64,000 nt of DNA from Megascapheus bottae (lineage: Eukaryota > Chordata > Mammalia > Rodentia > Geomyidae), in assembly GCA_024803745.1 (NCBI GenBank), contig JANJXV010000024.1, positions 16,935,927-16,999,926 on the forward strand, in the 5' to 3' direction. Below are positions 24,010 through 35,995 of the stretch, piece by piece (the first letter of the stretch is position 1; each line of letters opens with the position of its first letter). Below the pieces are notes generated by a model, which did not search any database, had not been told where the DNA came from, and saw only the letters and a program-made list of their open reading frames with translations. Made by a program: the position numbers and the translations under genes.

Positions 24010-24225
24010 GATTCTGTAATCCCAGCTACTCTGAAGGTCTGGAGGCTGAGATCTGGGGATCACGTTTTCAAGTGAACTCCAGCAGGAAAGTCCTTGAGAC
24101 TCTTATACCAATTAATTTAAAAAAAAAAAAAAAAGCCAGCAGTAGAGTTGTGGCTCAAGTGGCGGAATGCTCACCTTAACCAAAAAAAGCTCTGAGTTCA
24201 AGCCACAGTACTGCCCCCTACCCCA
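24010..24225 (+). repeat. B1-Geo composite SINE
   Basis: Contains an internal run of 17 A at about 24118-24134. Confidence 0.72.
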
Positions 24226-24495
24226 AAAAACAAGGAAGCGCTGTGGTCAACCTCAGATCCAGAGCAGCGACTCAGAAAGTGGTCCTGGGGGGAGGCCTGC
24301 CATAAGAACAAAGTGCTCGAGTTCTCTCTAAAAAACAGACTGGAGAGGAATACTGTGAGGGGAGCTCCAAGGCCAGAGCTGCCAAAAAATGGAGATTTTG
24401 GGATTAAGCAATTAAGAGGAGCTTAATAAAAGCAACAAGTTAAACATTAGGCAACCAGCTCGCCAGACAAGAAAGCTCCTTAACACCACCAGGAA

Positions 24496-24496
<1 letters not shown>

Positions 24497-24536
<40 letters not shown>

Positions 24537-24645
24537 AAAAGCCAGAAGTGGAGCTGTGGCTCAAGTGGTAGGCCCTGAATAAAAGAAGCTCTGGGGACTG
24601 CACTCAGGCCCTGAGTTCAAGTCTTAGGACCAGCTCCAAAAAACC
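24497..24645 (+). repeat. (AC)n microsatellite plus Geo fragment
   Basis: CA repeat 24497-24534 precedes a Geo half (gccagaagtggagctgtgg to gttcaagtcttagg). Confidence 0.8.
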
Positions 24646-25206
24646 TAAATTCCAGTGGTGATAAGAAAGTAAATTTTAAACTCTGGCTGAGAGACTGTAT
24701 GATTTTAAAAAAAGCAAATCAACAAAATCTGCATTTTGCTTTCATTTGCAATGAAATAGATGCTCCAGAAACTCTAATCTGGGTCTCATCGCCCAGTAGG
24801 CAGGCCAATGTACTGGCACAGCATTTTGTTTCTTGAGTCATCGAATTGGTCCAAGAAAACAGAAACAGCTGGCATTGCTCTCCCAAAAGAGCAGAGGTGA
24901 CTTGGGAACCAGCTGTGGGGCAGGCAAGGGTCCTGAGGGCAAATGTCTAGGAAGATTTTTTGTTTTAATTTCTAGGTTGTGTTGATTTTGCAGTTTCAAT
25001 CACAGAGCGTTCTGAGAACTGGTCATCTACTTTCCTCCTGCAGTCACTTTGTGACCTCTTACCTGGGTCTGTGCAAGGTACCACTTGCTGACTTCTGTGG
25101 GGCTGTTGTCTGTTGTCTGTGCAGGGCAGCACGTGCTGGTTTCAGTGGGGTGTGTCAGCTGGGGAGGTTTCTGAAAAGTCATGGGCCACTGAGGGAGAGA
25201 AGAACC

Positions 25207-25216
25207 GAAAGTGAAA
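25207..25216 (+). promoter_or_regulatory. Interferon-stimulated response element (GAAAGTGAAA)
   Basis: The bases fit the GAAANNGAAA core bound by ISGF3 and IRF factors. It lies about 250 bp before the strong splice donor of the proposed TMEM140 first exon. I recall TMEM140 as an interferon-induced gene; the link is inference. Confidence 0.4.
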
Positions 25217-25432
25217 TCAGCTGAGAAGTGACATCAGTCAGCACAAACCGTACCAAAGTTCAGAGTTGTTTACTTAGACACAAGTGTGGATGGACACAGA
25301 GCCGTCAGATCTGAGGGGACTCATCCCCCAGCCACCCGTCCCTCCCCTGCCCTCAGTGCCAGAGCCTGTTGATAGAGAGCCAGCCAGAAGGAAGGACCCA
25401 CCAAGGGAAGGCGACCTCTCCCACCACCCTTC

Positions 25433-25467
25433 ATGAGCGTGCCTGTGGGCTCTGCGCCTTCTCTTAT
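25433..25467 (+). CDS. TMEM140: Proposed TMEM140 first coding exon (AUG to splice donor)
   Basis: An ATG at 25433 opens 11 codons (MSVPVGSAPSL) and two bases, AT, before a consensus donor TAT|GTAAGTA at 25468. Joined to the acceptor at 36619, the AT meets a G and continues in the TMEM140 frame without a stop. The splice junction itself would also form an AUG. Exon start and use are not shown by the sequence; only the donor and the phase match are seen. Confidence 0.35.
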
Positions 25468-25847
25468 GTAAGTACCACTCCAAGGGCCCATGGCTGGTCC
25501 AGGTGCCCACTATCTCTGTGACAATTGGTTTTTCTTCTCCAGTAGTCTACCTTCTAGCACCACATAGCCGGGTGTGGGGTGGGGTGGTAGCTGGGAGCCT
25601 GTGGCCCACTTTTCCCTCCTGTGTGTGATCTGCCCCCTGGTTTTCTCTCGGCTCTCCTTCTCACCCCCCTGGCCATCATCATCCTGTGTGGATTTCTAGC
25701 CTCACACACAGCTGGCTGAAGGTAAGGCTGGGAAACTGATTCAAAATATACAGGACAAACTTTGGTCAGCCGGGTTTTGCACAATCTGTATAAATAAAAT
25801 GTTTTGTAGCTTGGAGAACCAGGCAGCCATAGAAACCAAGACTACTA

Positions 25848-26031
25848 CTTTTCTTCTTCCTCTTCTTCCTCTTCTTCCTCCTATTCTTCTTCTTCTTCTT
25901 CTTCTTCTTCTTCTTCTTCTTCTTCTTCTTCTTCTTCTTCTTCTTCTTCTTCTCCTCCTCCTCCTCCTCCTCCTCCTCCTCCTCCTCCTCCTCCTCCTCC
26001 ACCTCCTTCCATCTTTCTCCTCCTCCTTTCA
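25848..26031 (+). repeat. (TTC)n/(TCC)n pyrimidine tract
   Basis: Over 150 bp nearly free of purines: TTC units to about 25952, then TCC units to about 25998. Long Leu/Ser or Lys/Glu frames across it are artefacts. Confidence 0.92.
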
Positions 26032-26470
26032 TTTTATTGTTTTTATAAAGGTGATATAGTTAGTTACATAAGTCAGGTAATGAGTACATTTCTCTTTGGA
26101 CATTGTTATCCTTTCCCTCACTCTCTCCCATCCTTCTTTTTAAAACATGAGCTGTTTTACTAAGAAATTCCATTCTGCTCTTTTACTTGTATTCAGATCA
26201 TCAAATGAAGGGGAAATGCTTATTTCCTTTTTTCTAATATTATCTTCCCATACCCCATCCCTCCCCCTAATCGGAGATTTAGTTCATGTGACATTCTTTC
26301 CCCTTTCAACTTTTTCTCCATCTTGGTCCCTGCTTTTTCTAAGTACTACGATTATGGTTGTTGATTTTTTTTCCGTAAAAATAGTACAGGATCCTGGGAA
26401 TCTTTCTGAGGGAAAGAACAATTACTTTTAATGCTACCTCCTAGAAATACCGCAGCTAAGGAGCTAACAT
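26030..26470 (-). mobile_element. L1 3' end fragment, antisense
   Basis: attttattgtttttataaagg is the tail side, then the complement of the L1 3' UTR as at 1-174. The pyrimidine tract begins where its poly(T) would be. Confidence 0.65.
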
Positions 26471-26931
26471 CAACATTTTAAAAATAATTCCTTCTACCTT
26501 CCATCAGTCACAATTAACTTCAGACATGCCAGTGATCCAAGTTGTTTCTGACTTGTTAAATGAAATAGTAATTGTGAATATTCTTTATAGAAATTTTTGG
26601 AGCATTTAATACTAAGGAAGTATCTTCCATGCAATGTTAAAAGTAGGATTACAAGACTTATATGATTTTGGAGGATTGGGAGGTTAACGCCTGTTGCCAG
26701 ATCACTTTCCTGCAAATTTGCACCACATTTTGTCTCTACCATATCAAGGGATTTGTTTTTGGTGCCAATCTACAGTTTTGATTAACACGCAAGCTGTATT
26801 ACTTGATATCATTACTTGTTATCTTTGCTAACATTGGAGAAGACATATAGATTGTCTTCATGTTAGTTAACAAACAACATGGCTACTTTTCTTGCTTGGA
26901 ATCTATTTCTTCCTATTCCCTTGTTCATTTT

Positions 26932-27126
26932 TTTTGCCAGTTGTGGGGGCTTGAACTCAGGGCCTGAGCACTGTCGTTGGACTTTTTTTTCTCTCAAGGT
27001 TAGAGCTCTACCCTTGAGCCACAGTACCACTTCCAGTTATTTTCAATGTATGTGGTACCCAGGAATTGAACCCGGGTCTTCATGCATGCTAGGCAAGCAC
27101 TCTACCACTAGGCCAAACTGGCCCCA
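26932..27126 (-). repeat. IDL-Geo SINE with 14 bp target duplication, antisense
   Basis: cccttgttcatttt flanks it at 26918-26931 and 27127-27140. Confidence 0.92.
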
Positions 27127-27464
27127 CCCTTGTTCATTTTTAAGGAATTTAAAATTCTTTTCAACAGCTTACAGGAGTGTTTTCTACAATAGCTAAGTAG
27201 TCATCATTTCACCTTTGTCATAGATATTTTCCATGCTTATAGATTTAACTTGGGGAATGTGTTTTGGTGTCTGAAATCTGTATTTTTAGATAGTTAAATC
27301 ACAAGTTTTTCTGTGTAGCTTTGATTTGCTCTTCAGTGCAGTGTGTGATTTCTCTTTCCATAAATCAAGTATTTATTTTTCTAGACTTTTCCTATCTGTT
27401 TTTTAATCTGTATGGAATTTGTCTTGGCATGCAGAGGGAGATGAAAACTTAAAATAGTTTCTGG

Positions 27465-27680
27465 AGCCAGGCACTAATGGCTCCCACTTATAACACTAGC
27501 AATTCAGGAGCCTGGGGAGCTGAGGATCCTCGTTCAAAACCAGCCTTTGCAAGGAAAGTCCCTAAGACGACTATTTCTAATTATGTGACTCAAGTGGTGA
27601 AACACTTGCTATCCTAGAGCAAAAAACAAGTTAAGGGACAGCACCCAGGCCCTGAGTTCAAGCTCCAGGACCAAAAGAAA
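27465..27680 (+). repeat. B1-Geo composite SINE
   Basis: gagccaggcactaatggctcc to gttcaagctccaggacc. Confidence 0.72.
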
Positions 27681-27911
27681 AGGGGGAAAAATCTATTTGG
27701 TATGTCTTGCCAAGTACATCATAAGCTCAATGATTTGCTTCATGCATCCCCTCCGGGACTCTAGAAATCTTCACATTGGCAGTGGCCAGGGATAGAGAAT
27801 TTCCTGAGAATTGCAGGAAATGTCTCCATGTGACCCTCAAATTGCTTTGGGTCCTGGAAATCTCAGCTCCCCCTAAACTGAGAAGGACTATGTTGTGGGT
27901 GTGTCCGTTGA

Positions 27912-28165
27912 TGGAGGGGCTTGAACTCAGGACATGGGCTCTGCCCTTGCCTTTCATTCAAAATTGGGTGTTCTACCACTTGAGCCACAGCTCCATTTCT
28001 GCCATCTGTCTATCTGCCCACCTACTTATTTATGATGATTAATTGGAGATAAGAGTCCTATGGTCGTTCCTACTGGAAGGTAGGACTTTCCTACTGGACT
28101 GGCTTCAAGCCGCAATCATCAACTCTCTGACTCCTTAGAAGCTAGGATTACAGGTGTGAGCCAGC
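27912..28165 (-). repeat. B1-Geo composite SINE, antisense, decayed
   Basis: Recognised by cttgagccacagctcc and the B1 end gctaggattacaggtgtgagcc. Confidence 0.6.
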
Positions 28166-28559
28166 AGTACCTTGGGCATTATCTACCTTTTAAAGGATAT
28201 TTTCCTCACACTAACTTTTTGTAACCTTTAATGCTCGTTGAGTTAGCAGCTAAGGAAAGCTCATCCACAGCAAGACACTCAAACAAATATCAAGTACTGT
28301 TAATGGAACCATTTAAGCAGACATTCCAGTGGTTTCCCAGTCCTATAAACAACTGGACATGGATCTCTAACTTTATTTTATAATTTCATGGTGTACTCCT
28401 ATTTCTTCTGGGAAGGCTGTTGTTATTTATAAATCACAGATGTGGTATTATCTCCTAACAGCCTGGTGATACAACGGTCACCCACACAGAACTAGAGATG
28501 CAAGGACATTAGGTCAAGAAACTGGACAACAGCCCGACTCTAAAAACTCAGAAGCTATG

Positions 28560-28760
28560 ACTGGCACAGCTATGACTGGTAGAGTGTTTGCCTAACATGC
28601 ACGAAGACCCAGATTCGATTCCTCGGTACCACATATCACATAGAAAAAAGCTGGAAGTGGTGCTGTGGCTCAAGTGGTAGAGCTCTAGCCTTGAGAAAAG
28701 TCCAAGCCCCATAACTGGCAATATATATAATAATAATATATATAATTTGAGTTCAAACCC
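28560..28760 (+). repeat. IDL-Geo SINE with internal deletion
   Basis: The Geo half lacks the ccaaggacagtgctcaggcc block and runs into an AT repeat. Confidence 0.75.
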
Positions 28761-28859
28761 TAGTATTTCCAAGAAAAGAAAAAAGAAAAAAACAGACCCT
28801 GGCCTCCGATTTCTGCCAAAGGAACTATGACACATTTCCCTTTCTTCTTCCCTTTTTAT

Positions 28860-29300
28860 TTTTGTGGCCACCACACCCAAACCTTGAACACCACTAATTT
28901 TCAATATGTTCAGCCAAAACCAAAAAAATGGAGCCAGGAATGGTAGCCTCCTCTGAAGATCCAGCCTTGCTGTGCACTCTGCTAGGTTCTCACTGGGCTG
29001 GTTTGGTGGTGTGCAAGCTCTTCCCTGGTCTGGCTCGTGCTACCCCTCCACCCTTCATCTTGACATCAGCTCCTGTTTCTGCTTTCCTTTCTCAGCCACA
29101 GTCAACACTACCTAGCCTGGTATGCAACGTGACCACCACTGCCCCGACACACGTGATTGCTCAGACACGTGACTGGGCACATGAGGGTGACGTAAAGTGC
29201 ACACATCCTGAAGTCACCGCTTTTTGGGGGTCAGCCACTGAGCCACGTCTCCTCTAACTTCCCTAACAACTACAGATTAGGACAGTAGAGGCCACTGAGG
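28860..29300. other. Intergenic, no recognised gene
   Basis: A 109-codon plus frame (28928-29257) is open, but I see no conserved motif or splice signal; I read it as chance. Confidence 0.35.
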
Positions 29301-29333
29301 ATGTGAGGCCTCCAAGTCTTCCTCTAGAAGAGG

Positions 29334-29360
29334 GGTGTGTGTGTGTGTGTGTGTGTGTGT
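29334..29360 (+). repeat. Short (GT)n repeat
   Basis: About 13 units, followed by an antisense Geo relic. Confidence 0.85.
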
Positions 29361-29469
29361 TTCAGTCATGGGACTTGAACTCAGGGCCTAGAGCTTATGT
29401 AAGCTCTAGGAGAGGAATTTGGAACGGATAAGGTGCCAAAAAAGACTTAGTAACTTACCTCTACTTGTG

Positions 29470-29690
29470 AGGGTAGAGGGGTCTATTTTGGTGGTACTGG
29501 GGTTTGAACTCAGACCTTCACACTTGCTAGGTGGGCCTTCTTTCTACCCCTTGAGCCATATCTCAGTCTTTTTTTTCGAGGTAGTGATATTGTTATGCTT
29601 TAAGGGCAGAACAAACTGGACCTTAGTCCTTCTCCTACCTATACCTTCTCATGGCTGGGATTATAGATGTGTACTACAGCACTTGGTCCT
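29470..29690 (-). repeat. Old SINE relic, antisense
   Basis: ggtggtactggggtttgaac to ggctgggattatagatgtg; similar to the decayed B1-type copies. Confidence 0.5.
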
Positions 29691-29964
29691 GTTTTATTTC
29701 TCTTAAGCCACATAATTACAACATGAAAATTCTGAGGCAAGTTTCAGAGCTATAGACACCAGTGTTAGGGAGGGTGCTAAGGATGAGGATACCTGGAGAA
29801 GCAGGGGAGAATTCAGGAAAACTGTGAACAGACTGAGGAAGGGGTGGGTAGTTGTTTTTGTATCAGACAGAGAAAAGGAAAGGAGAAGAAGAGAAAGAGA
29901 GTGAGAGGGAGAGAAGGGTTTTATGGAAATCTCAAATATTTGGGATAAAAATGAAAAGCCAGCA

Positions 29965-30163
29965 GAGCCAAGTGTCAATGGCTCATGCCTATTCCAAAGG
30001 CTGAGATTTGAGGATCTCAGATCAAAGCCAGCCTAGGCAGGAAAGTCTGTGAGATTCTTATCGCCAAATAACCAGCATAAAAACCAGAAGTAGAGCTGTG
30101 AGCTCAAGTGGTAGAGTGCCAGCCTTGAGTGAAAAAGCTAAGACAGCAACAAGCCCCAATACC

Positions 30164-30205
<42 letters not shown>
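29965..30205 (+). repeat. B1-Geo SINE with (AC)n tail
   Basis: SINE to about 30162, then a 41 bp CA repeat to 30205 in the tail position. Confidence 0.82.
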
Positions 30206-30209
<4 letters not shown>

Positions 30210-30872
30210 TAGAAACAGTGTTCCTATTTCTCATGTGTTTGTTATAGCCAGCAAATAGCTCCAATCAGAGCCAGGACTCTACTGTGAAGAAATGTCCTGG
30301 TCTGTCCCCTTTCCCTGTCCATATCTGGATGGTCAGGACTGGAGAGGGAGGAGAGGTGGATATCTTGGCTGTTGCTATTTTTGAGTAGAGTTACTCTGCA
30401 GCCCAGCTTGACCTACAATTTGGTATCCTCCTGTCTCAGCCTCCGGAGTACAGCCAGGAGAATTCTTAATGCAACTGTGTGCCAGGATTCTAACGGGCTC
30501 TCAGCTGCACTCCTAGAGAAGATCTGTTTTTAAACAAGAGCATGATTTACAATGAAATGACGATGCTGTGTCTCTTCTTTGTTAGGATAATAATTTCAGA
30601 GATACTTGAACAAATATGCAAGCAAAAACCTGCCTGGATGCCTGAAGTAAATCTTTGGATAATATATTCCTTCTATCTCCCTAAATGGGAATCTCTAATC
30701 CCAGCCCACCCCTGCCTCTCCTTCCCCATCCCAGCAGCTAATGTCAGGTTTACACAGTAGCTCTTGGTAACTAGAGTCAAATCCACAGATTCCAAGCGTC
30801 TACATGTGTATCTTAGTCCAGGACCTGAGTGAAATAAAAGGCTTATAATTTCTTTTTTAAAAATGTTATCAT

Positions 30873-31013
30873 TTTGGGGAGGAGGTGAGGGGAGGGAAAG
30901 GGGGACAAAACATGAGAAGGGGTATCAATGTGTGCGAAGTAATGTACCTACTTACTACCTGGCGACTATAACTGTAACCCCTTTATACATTACCCTGACA
31001 ATAAAAAATATAA
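30873..31013 (+). mobile_element. Short L1 3' tail insertion, sense
   Basis: A 141 bp 5'-truncated copy with a perfect 16 bp target duplication (30857-30872 and 31014-31029), inserted at the tail of the antisense L1 that follows. Confidence 0.8.
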
Positions 31014-31029
31014 TTAAAAATGTTATCAT

Positions 31030-31260
31030 AGAGGTAATATGCAGGGGGTTACTGTTACACGAGTCTGGTAATGAGTACAATTCTTTCAAATCCATGTCTC
31101 CCCTTCCTTCGCTCTCTCCCAATTTTTCCCTCCCATTCCCATCCCACAAGATTGCTTTTCACAGAATGTCTAGTGAGTACCGCTGTTGTATTTGTTGACT
31201 CTTTGTTCCACCTTCTCTGTTCCCCCTTACCCTCTCAAATACAAACAAGATAAAAGGCTC
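31030..31260 (-). mobile_element. L1 3' end fragment, antisense
   Basis: gaggtaatatgcagggggtta onward is the complement of the L1 tail; with the preceding insertion it forms a tail-to-tail pair. Confidence 0.7.
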
Positions 31261-31491
31261 AATAGCTATGTGCATATGATCATAGAAAATAATATTTTAT
31301 GAAGTTAAAGAAAAGGAAATGAGATTTTTTTAGTTGCTGTTGTTGCTGCTTTTGTATAGTTCCTTATAAAAAAATGATGATGGCAAAACATAGACAGCTT
31401 TTGCCTACCAAGGCTCAGAGAGACAAGTAGAAACTAAAACTGAGAATGTTTTGTGTGCCTGAGTGTCTGTCTGCATGTGTCTACATGTCTG

Positions 31492-31495
<4 letters not shown>

Positions 31496-31533
<38 letters not shown>
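31496..31533 (+). repeat. (GT)n microsatellite
   Basis: About 19 units. Confidence 0.92.
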
Positions 31534-31536
<3 letters not shown>

Positions 31537-31841
31537 TACTAAGGCTCAAAACAGGGTGTTGCCCCTGCCCAATAATGATTTTTAAAATGCCAATAATGCT
31601 TCACAAAGGAAGAAATATAGATAGACATCAAACATCTGGAAAGGTTAAATTTTACTAACTCTGAAAGAAAATAATTGTTCATCATGGGCCATTATCTAGA
31701 TTAAAAGATTCAAGAATGTCCAATAATCTCAATTTCTTGGAAGGCAGAGATAGGAGAATCACCACCTGAGGCTATTAGCAAAGTTAGCTCAAGTCTTTGA
31801 GAAACACACACACACAAACAAGAACAAAAAAAAATATTAAG

Positions 31842-32008
31842 GGCTGGGAGTTTGGCCTAGTGGTAGAGTGCTTGCCTAGCATGCATAAAGACCCAGATTT
31901 GACTCCTTGGTACCACATACATAGAAAAAAGCCAGAATTGGTGCTGAGGCTCAAGTGGTAGAGCTCTAGCCTTAAGAAAGTCCAAGGACAGGACTGGCAA
32001 AAAAAAAA
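31842..32008 (+). repeat. IDL-Geo SINE, 3' part deleted
   Basis: gtccaaggacag joins directly to gactggcaaaa, so the Geo B box block is missing. Confidence 0.82.
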
Positions 32009-32447
32009 AATGTTGGAGTGCTTATCTAGCAAATACAAGGACCAAAATTCAATTCCCAGCACAGGAAAAAAATGACTCAAGAATATGCAATACTAAGGAA
32101 AACGTCATGAGATAGCATTCTTCAGCAAATTGGCTCATGCTCCAGTACCAGCTACTCAGGAGACCGAGATAGGAGGATTGTAAAGAACCTCATTCCAATC
32201 TAGTCTGGGAGACATAATATGGTAAACAAAATATGGAGAGGAAGGAGAAACAAGAATGAGATAATCAACATTCCCTTCAGCTGCAATAGCAACACAAACA
32301 TATTCCCTGTGCAATAATTTATAACATGAACTACATACTTTATAAGAACAACAATCCAAATAGGGCCCCTCACTCATGTAGCTCGACTGTCTTGTTAAGC
32401 TGTGGACATAATACATGCATGTAAAATAACCCCAGGATACCACATGG

Positions 32448-32450
<3 letters not shown>

Positions 32451-32490
<40 letters not shown>

Positions 32491-32715
32491 CTGCTAGGCC
32501 TTGAACTTCAGGCCTTAAATTCCCAATTTGCCTTTTTTGCCCAAGAATAGTGCTCTATCATTTGAACTTTACCTCCCCTTCTGGATTTTTGCTCTTTAAT
32601 TGGAAATAAAAGATCCAGTCTCACGGGCTTTCCTACTTTGTCTGGCTTTCAACTGTGATCCTCAAATCTCAGCCGACTGAGTAGCTAGGATTACCTACAT
32701 GAGCCACTAGCACAA
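32451..32715 (-). repeat. (TG)n repeat and antisense B1-Geo relic
   Basis: TG/CG repeat 32451-32490, then a Geo-B1 copy to 32715 (gtagctaggattacctacatg). Confidence 0.75.
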
Positions 32716-33149
32716 GGTATTTTCATTCATTTTTTCAAAGTGTCTTCTACGTATCATCATTGAGGATAAAGAAGGCAGCAAAAAGATTAGTCCTCAGAAG
32801 AGATTTCATTCTAGTTTCTGGCTGAACCCACAATTGGACTGAAGTTGACAGGCAGGTTGACAATTGTCTGGACTGATGTACAGGAAGCAGTAGAGAACTC
32901 TGAGGGTTGGGGTGTAGCCAGGTATAGGCTGATGGAAAACCCCACCCTGAGCACATGCTGGCCATACCAACAGAGAAAGCTGAGCCCCAACTGGGAATGG
33001 TACATTCAAGGTCACACATCGTGGGCCCAGGAGCTAGGGGAAAAAAACTCAAGAGTACTTACAAGGAGAAAAGAGAAGAAGGAGATCAGAGATCACAGCT
33101 CTATTAGCTGTAGTTGTTGTTGCTTTGATTTTTTTTGTGGGGAGGAGCA

Positions 33150-33376
33150 GGGGTTGTGCTGATCCTGGGGCTTGAACTCTGTGCCTGGGTACTGTCCCTG
33201 AGCTTCTTTGTACTCAAGGTTAACACTACCTCTTGAGCCACAGCACCACTTCCAGCTTTTTCTGAGTAATTAGAGAATCTCCATGTCTTTCCTGTCTGGT
33301 CTGGCTTTGAACAGCAATCCTCAGATCTCAGTCTCCTGAGTAGCTAGGATTACAGGTAATGAGCCACCAGAACCAG
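33150..33376 (-). repeat. B1-Geo composite SINE, antisense
   Basis: tgctgatcctggggcttgaac to ggtaatgagccaccag. Confidence 0.78.
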
Positions 33377-33677
33377 TGTGCAACTGTAGTTTTATTTTAC
33401 CTTAGTCTTGTATTTCTACCTGTAAAACCTCCAAAATTCCAGTAGAGACAGGTTGATTGAACCCCAGTTTAAGGCCAGGCTAGCTACACAGTAAGATCCA
33501 GTCTCAAACAACAACAAAACCAGATAAACTTGTTCTAAAGAAAAAAAAAAAAAAAACCTTCAAACTGTGAAGTAAGAGGAAATGAGGAAGTTTAGAACAA
33601 AGGCTGCAGAGAGGTGGCTGATGCAACCTCTTCCCAAAGAGACACGAATTTTTTTAATTTTTCTTTTTTTGGTGCTA

Positions 33678-33885
33678 GTGATAAGGCTGGAACTCAAGGG
33701 CCTGGGCATTGGTCCCTTAGCTTTCTTACTCAAAGCTGGTGCTCAAGCACTTGAGCCATAGCTCTACTTCAACTGCTTTGCTAGTTAAGAGTCTCCGCAG
33801 TTGGTCTGCCCAGAATTAGCTTTGAACTGTGATCCTTAGTGCTTAGCCTCTTGAATAGTTAGCTAGCCATAGGCACTCAGCTTTA
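33678..33885 (-). repeat. B1-Geo composite SINE, antisense, decayed
   Basis: ggtgctagtgataaggctgg at one end; B1 half shortened. Confidence 0.6.
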
Positions 33886-34639
33886 TTTTTTAACCAGGTT
33901 CTGTCTCCAAGGGAAAAAAAAAATGTTTAATCTATTTTTCTTAAACCTAAGTACAAAGGATTGAAAGAAGAGAAATAAGAGGAAGCACTGGAAAGCAGGC
34001 AGTATAGCTCCCACTCTGCCCCTGAGTGGGTTTGTGGACAATGCAGACAGGGCGACACACACTTCCTGTAATTCGCCTGGGCAGACCAGGGTCCCTGCCC
34101 CGGAAATCCAGCCTACATCATAAAATATCGAAGCTCATTAGAAACACTGCTGTCAGCCTTTACATAATAGCTAAATACATAAAAGATAGATCTTCAAAAA
34201 CTGTTGGCAATTTTCTCATACCCTGGGCTATACAGCCTGTCTGGTGGCGAATGTATGCACTGAAACCACTGTGTGCAGTCTGTAGTAAACGCTGTTGCTC
34301 CAAGCATGTCCAAGATGCAGAGATGGTGGCCTTCCTTCCTTCCTTCCTTCCTTTCCCTTCAATCAACCTAAAGACTTTGACTTAGATCTCCAAGTGCAAC
34401 CAGCATTTCCAGAAGTTAACATAGCAGAAGAGTTTTTAAAACATGGAGAGATTTCCTTCCACCAAAGCCCATCTCTCCTCCCTGATGTGGCCTTGTGCAA
34501 CTGAGGAGCACAAGCTGTGCTGTGGTATTTATGTGTCCCTCACTCTGGATGCCCTGCCCCACAGGCCATCTGCTATTCAGCTTCCAGGAAGAGTGGGCCT
34601 CACTGCACTAGTGTTTATAGTCTGCTCCCTCTTTTTGCT

Positions 34640-34727
34640 TTTTGTTTATGTGGTACTGAGGAGTCGAACCCCGGGCTTCATGCATGTTAGCCAAGTAATC
34701 AATCACTAAGCTATATTCCCAGCCCCA
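34640..34727 (-). repeat. IDL left monomer alone, antisense
   Basis: Only the ID-like half is present (tatgtggtactgaggagtcg to attcccagcccc); no Geo half follows. Confidence 0.75.
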
Positions 34728-34894
34728 GTCTGCTCCTTTTTAGTTGTTTACCAAGGCTTCTATGGCACTTCCTTAGATAAGATCTTACTCCATAGTAGAA
34801 ATACTTGATCATCTAGGCTCAAGCTGTATTTGGGTAATGGCAGCCAGCCTTCCTATCTTGCTCCTTCCTCAGCCAGGGAAGAGTACTAACTAGT

Positions 34895-34896
<2 letters not shown>

Positions 34897-34946
<50 letters not shown>

Positions 34947-35152
34947 ACGTATGTGCCTGGGTACTATTCCTGAGCTTTTTTGCTCAAGGCTAGCACTCTA
35001 CCACTTGAGACACAACTCCACTTCCAGATTCTTTGGTAGTTGACTTAAGAGTCACAAGGCCTTTCCTGCATGAGCTGGCTTTGAACCATGATACTGAGAT
35101 CTCAGCCTTGTGAGTAGCTAGGCTGACAGGCGTAAGCCACCAATACCCAGCT
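34897..35152 (-). repeat. (GT)n repeat and antisense B1-Geo SINE
   Basis: TG repeat 34897-34944, then Geo (ctcaaggctagcactctacc) and the B1 half to ggcgtaagccacc. Confidence 0.78.
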
Positions 35153-35526
35153 TCATGAACCAGTTTCTAAACAAAAGGTCATAGCTCAAGACCATGAAAT
35201 CATTTTGTGCTGTGCAATTTTGCTGTGATGACCCTTCATTTGTAATAATCTTCTCAGAGTTTGCTTAATTTTAGAATCATTGCTTTTCTTAAGCCCAGAA
35301 AAGATTCCCTAGGTTTTACAAGTTTGTCTTTCATGCACTTTACTTTTAAGAAAAGATGTCTACAGCATAGCACCACATAAGAATCTAAAAAATGTCTTCT
35401 CCTCCCCCCTGCCACACACTAACCAGGGAAAATTCACCAGTACACTTAGAAATAAAAATCCTTTTAGGACAGGATTTTGGCAAATAATTTCCCCCCCAAA
35501 AGTATGCATTTAAAAATTCTTTAATA

Positions 35527-35712
35527 GGGGCCAGGAGTATAGCCTAGAGTTCTTGCCTAGCCTACACGAAGCCCTGGGTTTGATTCCTCTGTACCACATA
35601 ACAGAAAAAACTGGGAGTGGTGCTGTGGCTCAAGTGGTAGATTGCTAGCCTTGAGAAAGCTCAAGGACAGTGCCCAAGCCCTGAGTTCAAGCCCTAGGAC
35701 TGGCAAAGAAAA
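35527..35712 (+). repeat. IDL-Geo SINE
   Basis: Lacks about 10 bp near the A box (tagcctagagttcttgcc). Confidence 0.83.
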
Positions 35713-35865
35713 AGAAAACTTCAGTATTATATATCAGACCCAATTATTTTTCACATAAGTGTTTTTTTCCCATATGATTTCAACTGCACACAATATTTGT
35801 TGGTATTCTAAGAGTCATCAGGTACTATATTCTTTTTAAGATTTCCACCCCCCCAGAAACAAGAT

Positions 35866-35995
35866 GATTGGAAGGGGGTGGGAGAAGGGAAATGGGGACA
35901 AAAAACACAAGAAATGGTATCAATGTGTGAAAAATAGTGCACCTACTACCTGACAAATATAACTGTAACCCCTCTATACATTACAATAAAAAATG
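35866..35995 (+). mobile_element. L1 3' tail fragment, sense
   Basis: gaaatggggacaaaaaacac through cattacaataaaaaatgag: the last 130 bp of L1 only. Confidence 0.7.

Noticed and set aside
25766..26059. Poly-Leu and poly-Lys/Glu frames
   Set aside because: They are readings of the TTC/TCC microsatellite.
28928..29257. 109-codon plus-strand ORF in the AGBL3-TMEM140 gap
   Set aside because: No conserved motif, no promoter or poly(A) context; length is possible by chance in this composition.
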